From the NCBI RefSeq assembly GCF_009910705.1, contig NZ_JAAAXJ010000008.1, positions 62,001-126,000 of the forward strand: a stretch of 64,000 nt of DNA. The letters are read 5' to 3'. The notes below the pieces were generated by a model. The model had not been told where the DNA came from. It searched no databases and saw only the letters and a program-made list of their open reading frames with translations. This stretch comes from Microvirga arsenatis (GTDB lineage Bacteria; Pseudomonadota; Alphaproteobacteria; Rhizobiales; Beijerinckiaceae). A program made the translations under genes and the position numbers. Every line of letters starts with the position of its first letter. Positions within the stretch are counted from its first letter, which is position 1. Of the stretch, positions 35,574 to 43,749 are shown in pieces.

Positions 35574-37487
35574 TCAGCCCGTCACGCCCCTGGCCCGCAG
35601 CGCCTCCCCGATCTCCTCGAGAATGATCGGATCGTCGATGGTGGCGGGGGTCGTCCATTCCTCGCCGTCGGCGATCTTCTTCATGGTGCCGCGCAGGATC
35701 TTGCCCGAGCGGGTCTTGGGCAGCCGCGGCACGGTGATGGCGAGCTTGAAGGCGGCCACGGGGCCGATCTTCTCGCGCACGAGGCCGACGAGCTCCTTCT
35801 CGATCTCCTCGGGCGCCTTCTGGACGCCGGACTTCAGCACCACGAAGCCGCAGGGCACCTCGCCCTTCAGGCTGTCCTTGACGCCGATGACGGCGCATTC
35901 CGCGACCGCCGGATGGGAGGCCAGCACCTCCTCCATGCCGCCCGTCGAGAGGCGGTGGCCGGCGACGTTGATGATGTCGTCGGTGCGGCCCATCACCCAG
36001 ACGTAGCCGTCCTCGTCGATGTAGCCCGCATCCGAGGTGTTGTAGTAGCCGGGATAGACCGAAAGATAGGATTCCCGGAAGCGCTGGTCCGCGTTCCAGA
36101 GCGTGGGCAGGCAGCCGGGAGGCAGGGGCAGCTTCGCCACGATGGTGCCCATCTTGCCCCGTCCGACGGATTTCCCGCTCTCGTCCAGCACGTCGAGCTC
36201 GTAGCCGGGCACGGCGACCGTGGGCGAGCCGTGCTTGACCGGCAGCGCTCCGAGGCCGAGCAGGTTGCCCGCCACCGGCCAGCCGGTCTCCGTCTGCCAC
36301 CAATGGTCGATGACCGGGACGTTCAGGATGTCCTCGGCCCATTTCACGGTGTCGGGATCCGCCCGCTCCCCTGCCAGGAACAGGGCGCGGAAGGACGAGA
36401 GATCGTACCTCTTCAGGAGGTCCGCGTTCGGATCCTCCTTCTTGATCGCCCGGAAGGCCGTGGGCGCGGTGAAGAGCGTGACGACGCCGTGGTCGGCGAT
36501 CACCCGCCAATAGGCGCCCGCATCGGGGGTCCCCACCGGCTTGCCCTCGTAGAGGATCGCCGTGCAGCCGTGAAGCAGCGGCCCGTAGACGATGTAGGAA
36601 TGGCCCACGACCCAGCCTACGTCGGAGGCGGCCCAGAAGACCTCGCCGGGCTTCACGCCGAAGAAGTACTCCATCGACCACTTGAGCGCGACCATGTAGC
36701 CGCCGTTGTCGCGCACCACGCCTTTGGGCTTGCCGGTGGTGCCGGAGGTGTAGAGCACGTAGAGCGGGTCGGTGGCGGCCACCGGCACGCATTCGGCCCT
36801 GCGGCCTTCCCTTCGGGCGCGTGCGGTCTCGCTCTGCCAGTCGCGGTCGCGGCCCTCCACGAGGGAGGCCTCGCATTGCGGCCGCTGGTAGATCAGGCAG
36901 GATTCGGGCTTGGAGGCCGAGAGCGTGATGGCCTCGTCCAGCAGCGGCTTGTAGGCCAGAACCCGGGCGCCCTCGATGCCGCAGGAGGCGGAGAGGATCG
37001 CCTTCGGCTTGGCGTCGTCGATGCGGGTGGCGAGCTCCTTCGGGGCGAAGCCGCCGAAGACCACCGAATGGATCGCGCCGATGCGGGCGCAGGCCAGCAT
37101 CGCGAAGGCGGCCTCGGGGATCATGGGCATGTAGATGACGACCCGGTCGCCCTTCTCGACCCCCATGTCCCGCAGCACGGCGGCGAGCGTCGCCACCTCG
37201 TCCTGCAGCTCGGCATAGGTGACGGCGCGCTTCGTGCCGGTGACGGGGCTGTCGTAGATGATGGCGGCCTGCTCGCCGCGCTGGGCCACGTGCCGGTCGA
37301 CCGCGTTGTGGCAGGTGTTGCAGACGGCGTCGGTGAACCAGCGCCCGTAGATCCCGGCCTTCGGATCGAACACCGTGCCGGCGGGCCTGATCCAGTCGAT
37401 CCCCCGCGCGGCCTCAGCCCAGAACCCCTCCGGATCGGCTTTCCAGCGGGCATAAACCTCATGATAGCGGCTTTGGGTCGATGACAT
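35574..37487 (-). CDS. prpE: Propionyl-CoA synthetase (acyl-CoA synthetase, PrpE-like)
   Basis: An AMP-forming ligase that activates propionate (or acetate) to the CoA thioester. The 637-residue protein has the N-terminal ACAS block, the P-loop YTSGTTGKPKGVV, the acyl-pocket region DHWWQTETGWPV, the A8 hinge and the C-terminal PKTRSGKILRG, whose Lys is normally acetylated to switch the enzyme off. The N terminus RYHEVYARWKADPEGFWAEAA and the overall pattern fit PrpE better than Acs. No methylcitrate-cycle genes adjoin it. Confidence 0.88.
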   Translation of the reverse strand: MSSTQSRYHEVYARWKADPEGFWAEAARGIDWIRPAGTVFDPKAGIYGRWFTDAVCNTCHNAVDRHVAQRGEQAAIIYDSPVTGTKRAVTYAELQDEVATLAAVLRDMGVEKGDRVVIYMPMIPEAAFAMLACARIGAIHSVVFGGFAPKELATRIDDAKPKAILSASCGIEGARVLAYKPLLDEAITLSASKPESCLIYQRPQCEASLVEGRDRDWQSETARARREGRRAECVPVAATDPLYVLYTSGTTGKPKGVVRDNGGYMVALKWSMEYFFGVKPGEVFWAASDVGWVVGHSYIVYGPLLHGCTAILYEGKPVGTPDAGAYWRVIADHGVVTLFTAPTAFRAIKKEDPNADLLKRYDLSSFRALFLAGERADPDTVKWAEDILNVPVIDHWWQTETGWPVAGNLLGLGALPVKHGSPTVAVPGYELDVLDESGKSVGRGKMGTIVAKLPLPPGCLPTLWNADQRFRESYLSVYPGYYNTSDAGYIDEDGYVWVMGRTDDIINVAGHRLSTGGMEEVLASHPAVAECAVIGVKDSLKGEVPCGFVVLKSGVQKAPEEIEKELVGLVREKIGPVAAFKLAITVPRLPKTRSGKILRGTMKKIADGEEWTTPATIDDPIILEEIGEALRARGVTG

Positions 37488-37601
37488 GGCGTTTCCCCGT
37501 TGCGTTCACTGCATGAGACTTCGCGTGGCTGCTGTGGTAGCAGGCGGTTGTGCCGTGGTCAGCGGAGACTTTCGGCGATCCGACTTTCGGCGAGTTCCTT
37601 C

Positions 37602-38360
37602 GTGATTACCGATCCTCTCTTCTATGCCGCGGCCATTCCGGCCGTGACGCTTCTCGGCCTCGCCAAGGGCGGCTTCTCCGGGCTCGGAATGCTCTCCCTG
37701 CCGCTCATGGCCCTGGTGGTGTCGCCCGTGCAGGCGGCCGCCATCACCCTGCCGATCCTGATGGTGCAGGATGTCGTCTCGGTTTGGGCCTACCGGTACA
37801 CATGGGACCGGCGCAACGTGGCCATCCTGGTGGGGGGCGCCGTGTCGGGCATCGTCACGGGCTACCTGCTGGCCGCACAGGTCTCCGACGCCGCGATCAA
37901 GCTCGCCGTCGGGTTGATCTCCATTGCGTTCGCCATCCGCCGCCTGGTGCTGGAGCGGGGCGGACGGGAGCCGAAGGCAACCACGGCCGACCTGCCGCGG
38001 GGCCTCTTCTGGGGCTGGGTGACGGGGTTTACCAGCATGATCGCCCACGCGGGCGGCCCGCCGTTCCAGATCTACGTGATGCCCCAGCGCCTGCCGCGGG
38101 ACGTGTTCGTGGGAACGGGGGCGGTGGTGTTCGCGCTCATCAACTGGATCAAGGTGCCGCCCTACCTGGCGCTGGGCCAGTTCACCGTCGAGAACATGGC
38201 CACCGCGGCGGCGCTCTTTCCCGTGGCGATCGCCTCCACCTGGGCCGGGGTCCTGCTGGTGCGGCGCGTCTCCGGCCAGAGCTTCTACACGGCGGTCTAT
38301 GTGCTGCTGGTTCTGGTGGGCCTCAAGCTCGCCTATGACGGCGCGGCCGCTCTGCTGTAG
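37602..38360 (+). CDS. TauE/SafE (TSUP) family membrane transporter
   Basis: A 252-residue protein with seven or eight hydrophobic segments and the TSUP repeats AAIPAVTLLGLAKGGFSGLG and GLFWGWVTGFTSMIAHAGGPP. Members export sulfite, sulfonates or other organic anions; the substrate is unknown here. The GTG giving VITDPLFYAA is chosen because the upstream extension is Arg/Ser-rich and non-homologous. It is divergent from prpE. Confidence 0.87.
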   Translation: MITDPLFYAAAIPAVTLLGLAKGGFSGLGMLSLPLMALVVSPVQAAAITLPILMVQDVVSVWAYRYTWDRRNVAILVGGAVSGIVTGYLLAAQVSDAAIKLAVGLISIAFAIRRLVLERGGREPKATTADLPRGLFWGWVTGFTSMIAHAGGPPFQIYVMPQRLPRDVFVGTGAVVFALINWIKVPPYLALGQFTVENMATAAALFPVAIASTWAGVLLVRRVSGQSFYTAVYVLLVLVGLKLAYDGAAALL

Positions 38361-38371
38361 GCACGCAAACG

Positions 38372-38406
38372 AAAGCCGCCGCTCCAGGGATGAAGCGACG
38401 GCTTCC
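38372..38406. terminator. Bidirectional hairpin between convergent genes
   Basis: AAGCCGCCGCT and AGCGACGGCTT pair with one mismatch around a short loop. It lies between the TSUP gene and a convergent YdcH gene. T-tracts are weak on both sides. Confidence 0.45.
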
Positions 38407-38435
38407 GGGTTGGGGATTGTTCTGGAACCGCGCGG

Positions 38436-38618
38436 CTAGTGCACCGCCGATTCGGAGCTTCTCAATCGGGCGATCTCATCCTTGAGCTGAAGCTTCCTTC
38501 GCTTGAGTTCTGCCAACTTCATGTCATCTGCCGCGGGTCTGCTGAGGGTGTCCTGGATCTCGCGCTCGAGGGCGCGATGCTTGCGCTCCAGTTCCGACAG
38601 GTGATTCTGCAGTGGCAT
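38436..38618 (-). CDS. YdcH family (DUF465) small protein
   Basis: A 60-residue coiled-coil protein with the DUF465 pattern HLSELERKHRALEREIQD and LAELKRRKLQLKDEIARL. AGGAGG lies seven bases before the ATG. The family is widespread but without known function. A second member of the same family lies 320 bases away on the other strand. Confidence 0.9.
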   Translation of the reverse strand: MPLQNHLSELERKHRALEREIQDTLSRPAADDMKLAELKRRKLQLKDEIARLRSSESAVH

Positions 38619-38789
38619 GTCAGTTCCTCCTATGTGATCTACTGACCCGGCTATTGTGCCTGCGAGAGTGTGGCGAGTCGAAGGCAAAATTTGCAGAATC
38701 GAGAGCTGAAGATGCTCGTCTGATCTTGCCCTCCACAGGCCCTCAGAGCATACTTCGCGCCTCTTGGCCCGGCGTCCTTAGGCGACTTG

Positions 38790-38930
38790 GCATTGAGCGC
38801 ATCGTGCGGAAAAGTGGACCCGGTTTTCGCTGGCGCGGCCCGCTGGGTCCGCGCCCAACGATGCGCCGCTCGAGGGATTGAGTATCGGATCGATCCCGAG
38901 AGCGAAGACCACTTTGGGGTCCGATGCTCT
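38790..38930. repeat. Rhizobial-type intergenic repeat abutting a YdcH gene
   Basis: The sequence runs GCATCGTGCGGAAAAGTGG, ACCCGGTTTTCGC and CAACGATGCGCCGCTCGAG, and then a second related segment GACCACTTTGGGGTCCGATGC ends at the start of the neighbouring gene. The GCATCG...CGATGC arms and the AAAGTGG/CCACTTT pieces are typical of short interspersed palindromes in rhizobial genomes. It supplies the immediate upstream region of the second YdcH gene. Confidence 0.7.
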
Positions 38931-38941
38931 GGAAATTTTCA

Positions 38942-39142
38942 ATGACCGAATTGGCTGAACTGGAAGCGGAATTGGCCCGTCTCAAGCAGGAGCACCGCGA
39001 CCTCGACATGGCGATCGACGCCCTGGAGAGCATGGTCGCCGGGGACCAGCTGCAGGTGCAGCGCCTGAAGAAGCGCAAGCTCGCCCTCAAGGACCAGATC
39101 ATGCGGCTCGAGGATCAGCTGACCCCCGACATCATCGCCTGA
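38942..39142 (+). CDS. YdcH family (DUF465) small protein, second copy
   Basis: A 66-residue coiled-coil protein (MTELAELEAELARLKQEHRDLDMAIDALE in outline, then LKKRKLALKDQIMRLEDQL), a paralogue of the nearby minus-strand gene. An ATG six codons upstream is possible. The upstream DNA is an intergenic repeat, so its native promoter is unclear. It is followed by purE. Confidence 0.86.
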   Translation: MTELAELEAELARLKQEHRDLDMAIDALESMVAGDQLQVQRLKKRKLALKDQIMRLEDQLTPDIIA

Positions 39143-39247
39143 AACGCCCGGCTTTCCCGGAACGGCCTTGCCTGCCGGGAGCGGCTTCGCTATTCCCGCT
39201 GGACACCCTTGGGCCGCATCCTTGGCCTTTGCAGCCGGAGCCACGCC

Positions 39248-39739
39248 ATGGCGGGATTCCCTATCGCCATCATCATGGGCAGCCAGTCCGACTGGGCCAC
39301 CATGCGCCACGCCGCCGAGACCCTCGATGCGCTCGGCATCGCCTACGACGCCCGCATCGTCTCCGCCCACCGCACGCCGGACCGGCTCTACGACTTCGCC
39401 AGGAGCGCCAAGGCGGAGGGCTTCCAGGTGATCATCGCCGGCGCCGGCGGGGCCGCCCACCTCCCGGGCATGACCGCCGCCATGACCCCCCTGCCCGTCT
39501 TCGGCGTGCCCGTGGAATCCAAGGCCCTCTCGGGTCAGGACAGCCTGCTCTCCATCGTGCAGATGCCGGCCGGCATCCCGGTCGGGACCCTGGCCATCGG
39601 CCGTGCCGGCGCCGTCAATGCCGCCCTGCTCGCCGCCGCCGTGCTCGCCCTGCACGATCCGGAGCTCAGCCGGCGCCTCGACGACTGGCGCAGGCGCCAG
39701 AGCGAGAGCGTGGCCGAGCGGCCCTCCAACGAAAGCTGA
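39248..39739 (+). CDS. purE: 5-(carboxyamino)imidazole ribonucleotide mutase
   Basis: PurE moves the carboxyl group of N5-CAIR to give CAIR in purine synthesis. The 163-residue class I enzyme has [46 protein letters not shown] and [22 protein letters not shown]. The ATG giving [15 protein letters not shown] has GGAG seven bases upstream. purK follows after six bases. Confidence 0.97.
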   Translation: MAGFPIAIIMGSQSDWATMRHAAETLDALGIAYDARIVSAHRTPDRLYDFARSAKAEGFQVIIAGAGGAAHLPGMTAAMTPLPVFGVPVESKALSGQDSLLSIVQMPAGIPVGTLAIGRAGAVNAALLAAAVLALHDPELSRRLDDWRRRQSESVAERPSNES

Positions 39740-39745
39740 CCCCGC

Positions 39746-40825
39746 ATGATCCGTCCCGGCTCCACCCTCGGCATCCTCGGCGGCGGGCAACTCGGCCGCA
39801 TGATCGCCATGGCGGCGGCGCAGCTGGGCCTCAAGACCCACATCTACGCGCCGGAGGAGAACAGCCCCGCCTTCGACGTGGCCACCGAGGTCACCGTCGC
39901 CCCCTATGAGGACGAGGCGAGCCTGGTGCGCTTCGCCAAGGCCGTGGACGTGGTCACCTACGAATTCGAGAACGTGCCGAGCGAGACCGCCGCCACCCTG
40001 AGCGCCCATGCCCTGCTCGCGCCCAATGCCCAGGCGCTGGCCGTGGCGCAGGACCGGTTCCTGGAAAAGAGCTTCATCGCGGGCCTCGGCATCGACGTCG
40101 CCCCCTTCGAGGTCTTCGCGGACGAGGCGGAACTCGGCGAGGTGCTGGAGCGCATCGGCCGGCCCGCCGTGCTCAAGACCCGGCGCTTCGGCTACGACGG
40201 CAAGGGGCAGGCGATGCTCCGGCCCGGGACGGACGCCGCTGCCGCCTGGGTGGAACTCGGCCGCGCGCCGGCCATCGTCGAGGGCTTCGTGCCCTTCGAG
40301 CGGGAGGTCTCGGTGGTGGCGGCCCGCACCGCGTCGGGCGCCTTCGCAGCCTATGATCTGTGCGCCAACGAGCACCGCCACCATATTCTGGACTTAACCC
40401 GGGTTCCCGCGGGCGTCTCGCGGGAGACGGAGGAACAGGCGGTCCGGATCGCCCGCGCCATCGCCGAGGCCCTGGACTATGTGGGCGTGCTGGCGGTGGA
40501 GATGTTCCTGGTCTCGGACGGGGGCCGGGAGCGCCTCGTGGTCAACGAGATCGCCCCGCGGGTGCACAATTCGGGCCACTGGACCCTGGGCGGCGCCGTG
40601 ACCTCGCAGTTCGAGCAGCATGTGCGCGCCGTCTGCGGCTGGCCTCTGGGGAGCGCCGCCCGCCTCGGGCGCGTGGAGATGCGCAACCTGATCGGCCACG
40701 ATGTGGACGCCTGGGAGGAGATCCTCGCCGAGCCCGGCGCGCATCTGCACCTCTACGGCAAGGCGGAGGCGCGGGCCGGCCGCAAGATGGGGCATGTGAC
40801 CCGGGTTTTCCCGGAACGGGATTGA
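39746..40825 (+). CDS. purK: 5-(carboxyamino)imidazole ribonucleotide synthase
   Basis: PurK makes N5-CAIR from AIR, ATP and bicarbonate, supplying PurE. The 359-residue ATP-grasp enzyme shows the N-terminal GILGGGQLGRMIAMAA, the ATP-grasp loop KTRRFGYDGKGQAML and the metal-binding VNEIAPRVHNSGHWT. It is co-transcribed with purE. Confidence 0.97.
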   Translation: MIRPGSTLGILGGGQLGRMIAMAAAQLGLKTHIYAPEENSPAFDVATEVTVAPYEDEASLVRFAKAVDVVTYEFENVPSETAATLSAHALLAPNAQALAVAQDRFLEKSFIAGLGIDVAPFEVFADEAELGEVLERIGRPAVLKTRRFGYDGKGQAMLRPGTDAAAAWVELGRAPAIVEGFVPFEREVSVVAARTASGAFAAYDLCANEHRHHILDLTRVPAGVSRETEEQAVRIARAIAEALDYVGVLAVEMFLVSDGGRERLVVNEIAPRVHNSGHWTLGGAVTSQFEQHVRAVCGWPLGSAARLGRVEMRNLIGHDVDAWEEILAEPGAHLHLYGKAEARAGRKMGHVTRVFPERD

Positions 40826-40994
40826 AACCTTTTCGAATCCTGGCGGTTATCGATCTGGCCCGGCGGTTTTCTTCAGAGGCAACCCTGGACAGGCAGGGCT
40901 TCTTCTGATATCGACGCCGGCCAGATAGAGGTGCGCTTGACGCGCCTCCTTTGTTTTCTGTCACAATCGAAACGGATCAATACGAGGAATTCGC

Positions 40995-41225
40995 GTGCAG
41001 GTTCTTGTCCGGGATAACAACGTCGATCAGGCGCTCCGCGCTCTCAAGAAGAAGATGCAGCGTGAGGGCATTTTCCGCGAGATGAAGCTCCGCGGCCACT
41101 ACGAGAAGCCGTCCGAGAAGAAGGCTCGCGAGAAGGCTGAGGCCGTTCGCCGCGCCCGCAAGCTGATCCGCAAGCGCATGCAGCGCGAAGGCCTGCTGCC
41201 TTCGAAGCCCCGCCCGACCCGCTGA
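40995..41225 (+). CDS. rpsU: 30S ribosomal protein S21
   Basis: The 76-residue basic protein begins [25 protein letters not shown] and continues with [20 protein letters not shown], the S21 pattern. A GTG start is used, with GAGGA upstream. S21 takes part in Shine-Dalgarno recognition during initiation. Confidence 0.97.
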   Translation: MQVLVRDNNVDQALRALKKKMQREGIFREMKLRGHYEKPSEKKAREKAEAVRRARKLIRKRMQREGLLPSKPRPTR

Positions 41226-41275
41226 GCTCTTGCGAGCGAGCCCTTCCGAGGGCTCAAGCCTATCGGTTGTGAACC

Positions 41276-41306
41276 AGCGCCCGTCGCGTGAAGCGGGGCG
41301 CTGTTT
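41276..41306 (+). terminator. Probable terminator after rpsU
   Basis: AGCGCCC and GGGCGCT form a 7-bp stem followed by GTTTG. A second hairpin (GAGCCCTTCCGAGGGCTC) precedes it. The T-tract is short. Confidence 0.5.
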
Positions 41307-41457
41307 GCATGTCTGGGCCCAAGCCCTGCGACAGATGGCCGGGCAAGGCGCCTCTTTCCCCCCGCGGCATGCCTTTTTGATGCCTTGTTTCACGGCTGTT
41401 AAGGTTTTCCCGCCAGAGTGCCGCCTCCCGGTACCGAGTAAGAAGCTGGAGACGAAC

Positions 41458-42321
41458 GTGTTCGCCCCATCGATCCGCCGTTTTGCCCCCCTGAGCCTGA
41501 CCCTTGTCGCCCTCGGCCTCTCCGCCTGCGGCACGACGAGCACCGGCCCCGCCCAGCGCATCGCCGTGGTGGAGGAGGACACGCAGGGCACGAGCACGGT
41601 CAACATCGCCTCCCTGTCGGACGTGATCCAGCGCAACCCGAACGATCCGAGCGCCTACAACACCCGCGGCGCGGCCTATGCCCGCGTGGGCAACTACAGC
41701 AGCGCCATCGCCGACTTCACCAAGGCGGTGCAGCTCGACCCGAACTACGCCCCGGCCTACAGCAACCGGGCGCTGGCGCTCCGGCAGACGAACCGCAACG
41801 ATCAGGCCCTGGCCGACTTCACCCGCGCGATCCAGGCCGATCCCAATTACGGCCCGGCCTATATCGGCCGCGCCAACCTGTACCGCGCCCAGAACCAGTT
41901 CCAGGAGGCCCTCAGCGACCTGAACATGGCCACCCGCCTCCTGCCCGAATCGGCCGAGGCGCTCCATTCCCGCGGCCTGCTCTACCAGCGCCAGGGGATG
42001 CACCAGCAGGCGATCCTCGACTTCGACGCCACCATCGACCGCAACCCGTTCGTCGGCGCGCCCTATGCCGCCCGCGGCCAGAGCCTCGTGGCCACGAACC
42101 AGTACGACAAGGCGATCGAGGACTTCAACGCGGCCCTCAACGTGGACCCCAAGGACGCCAATTCCTGGGCCTGGCGCGGCGTGGCCTTCGAGCGCAAGGG
42201 CGACCGCGCCCAGGCCGTCGAGAGCTACCAGCGCGCACTGGCCATCGACAACGCCAACAGCATCGCCCGCCAGGGCTCGTCCCGCCTGCAGGGCGGCGTC
42301 ACGAGCCTGTTCCGCTCCTGA
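41458..42321 (+). CDS. TPR-repeat lipoprotein
   Basis: A 287-residue lipoprotein with the signal LVALGLSAC (modified Cys at residue 24) followed by six consecutive tetratricopeptide repeats (for example AYNTRGAAYARVGNYSSAIADFTKAVQLDPNY in outline). This layout resembles NlpI, an adaptor for peptidoglycan hydrolases, but that role is only inferred. The GTG start is chosen by the signal peptide and by GGAG seven bases upstream. Confidence 0.88.
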   Translation: MFAPSIRRFAPLSLTLVALGLSACGTTSTGPAQRIAVVEEDTQGTSTVNIASLSDVIQRNPNDPSAYNTRGAAYARVGNYSSAIADFTKAVQLDPNYAPAYSNRALALRQTNRNDQALADFTRAIQADPNYGPAYIGRANLYRAQNQFQEALSDLNMATRLLPESAEALHSRGLLYQRQGMHQQAILDFDATIDRNPFVGAPYAARGQSLVATNQYDKAIEDFNAALNVDPKDANSWAWRGVAFERKGDRAQAVESYQRALAIDNANSIARQGSSRLQGGVTSLFRS

Positions 42322-42342
42322 ACCCCGCAGAGGAGCGGCGGC

Positions 42343-42966
42343 ATGAACCCCGCCCCTCCCCTGCGGACGGTCTCCGACATCGGTCGGCTTCTCGAAGCGC
42401 ATGCGGGCCTGCATGCGCTTTTGTCATGTGTGGAGAGCCTCGAACTGCCGGACGCCTGGATCGGCGCGGGTGCGATCCGCAACCCGGTCTGGGACGTGCT
42501 GCACGGGCGTCCCATCGACCTCCGGCGGCTCGACGACGTGGACGTGATCTTCTTCGATCCCGGCGATACGGGAAGGGGGCGGGAGGCGGAGATCGAGCGC
42601 CGGCTCCGCGCCCTGGCGCCCGCCGTTCCCTGGTCGGCGAAGAACCAGGCCCGCATGCACCTGCGCAACGGCGATGGGCCCTATCGTGACACCTTCGATG
42701 CGGGTGCTCACTGGGCCGAAACCGCCACAGCCGTTGCGGCCCGCTCGATCGGAGGGAAGCCGGAGGTCATGGCGCCCTACGGCGTCGACGATCTCCTGAA
42801 CCTGATCGTGCGACCGACCCCGGTCTTCGGGCACAAGATGGACATCTACCGCGAGCGGGTCATGGCGAAGGACTGGCCTGCCCGCTGGCCGAATCTGACG
42901 CTGCTGATGACGTGGGAGGGGGCCTATTCGGCGTCTCACAGTTCCTTCGACAGGATCGAGACGTAG
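42343..42966 (+). CDS. Nucleotidyltransferase-family protein (NTP_transf_6 type)
   Basis: A 207-residue protein with WIGAGAIRNPVWDVLHGR and DDVDVIFFDPGD, the pattern of the small minimal nucleotidyltransferases once called DUF925, and a C-terminal VDDLLNLIVRPTPVFGHKMDIYRERV block. The substrate is unknown. Its 3' end overlaps the convergent GNAT gene by 31 bases. Confidence 0.83.
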   Translation: MNPAPPLRTVSDIGRLLEAHAGLHALLSCVESLELPDAWIGAGAIRNPVWDVLHGRPIDLRRLDDVDVIFFDPGDTGRGREAEIERRLRALAPAVPWSAKNQARMHLRNGDGPYRDTFDAGAHWAETATAVAARSIGGKPEVMAPYGVDDLLNLIVRPTPVFGHKMDIYRERVMAKDWPARWPNLTLLMTWEGAYSASHSSFDRIET

Positions 42967-43415
42967 GGCTCGAAGCCGAAGGCGCGGTAGGTGCGCTCGG
43001 CCCGCTCGTTGGCCACGAGGGCGCCGATGACGAGGCGCTTCAGGCCGGCGGCCTTCGTCAGGCGCTCGGCCTCGTCGAGCAGCATCCGGCCGATGCCGCG
43101 CCCGCGCCAGTCGCGGTGCACGATCAGATCCGTCACCGTGCCGTGGTTGCGGACATCGGCGGTCACGTAGGCGGCATCCTGGTCGAGCGAGAAGCCCATC
43201 GCGGCGACGACAGCCCCTTCCGCTTCCGCCAGGACGATGCGACCGTTGCGGCGGGACAGGCGCTGCATCAGCTCGTCGTAGTATTCCTCGGCCGCCCCAT
43301 AGTCGCGCCGCCGGTCGCCGACGAGATCGGCCTCGAACACATTGAGCTGGTGGATCAGCTCGACGACGATGCCCCGGTCGGCGGGAAGAGCGGTGCGGAG
43401 GGTGATGGAGGGCAT
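42936..43415 (-). CDS. GNAT-family N-acetyltransferase
   Basis: A 159-residue acetyltransferase with the acetyl-CoA loop LIVHRDWRGRGIGRMLLDEAERLTKAAG and the RTYRAFGFEPY end block. The substrate is unknown. The convergent overlap with the nucleotidyltransferase gene includes the last ten codons of both. Confidence 0.85.
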   Translation of the reverse strand: MPSITLRTALPADRGIVVELIHQLNVFEADLVGDRRRDYGAAEEYYDELMQRLSRRNGRIVLAEAEGAVVAAMGFSLDQDAAYVTADVRNHGTVTDLIVHRDWRGRGIGRMLLDEAERLTKAAGLKRLVIGALVANERAERTYRAFGFEPYVSILSKEL

Positions 43416-43487
43416 ACGATAATCCGGCTGGTGCGCGAGGGAGACGGGGTTAAAGCAGATTTAGCTCCATCCGTCATTCCATCACGC

Positions 43488-43640
43488 GTCATGGCCGGGC
43501 TTGTCCCGGCCATGACGTCTTAGGAACCACAAACCTCATCCTGAGGAGCCCGCGCAGTGGGCGTCTCGAAGGAGGATCCAGAGAGCACTGGATCCTCCTT
43601 CGAGACGGATTGCTCACGCAATCCTCCTCAGGATGAGGAC
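43488..43640. repeat. Two palindromic elements downstream of pntB
   Basis: The first (43488-43517) is CGTCATGGCCGGGCTTG followed by TCCCGGCCATGACG, the single-arm form of the bipartite element found at 14118 and 57368. The second (43534-43638) is nested: outer 14-bp arms CCTCATCCTGAGGA / TCCTCAGGATGAGG enclose a perfect 19-bp stem GTCTCGAAGGAGGATCCAG with a six-base loop. Similar CTCATCCTGAGG units are familiar from other Rhizobiales genomes. No gene is supported in this gap. Confidence 0.85.
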
Positions 43641-43699
43641 AGAGGATACAGAAAAGGCAATTCCTGGAACACGTCCCGGGCTGACGAAAAGGTTGCCGA

Positions 43700-43726
43700 A
43701 CAAAATGCCCGGCACGAAGGCCGGGC
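43700..43726 (-). terminator. Intrinsic terminator of pntB
   Basis: On the minus strand GCCCGGC and GCCGGGC pair around CTTCGT, followed by ATTTTGTT, 24 bases after the pntB stop. Confidence 0.82.
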
Positions 43727-43749
43727 AAAGCGCTTCCCTGATCGCCCGA

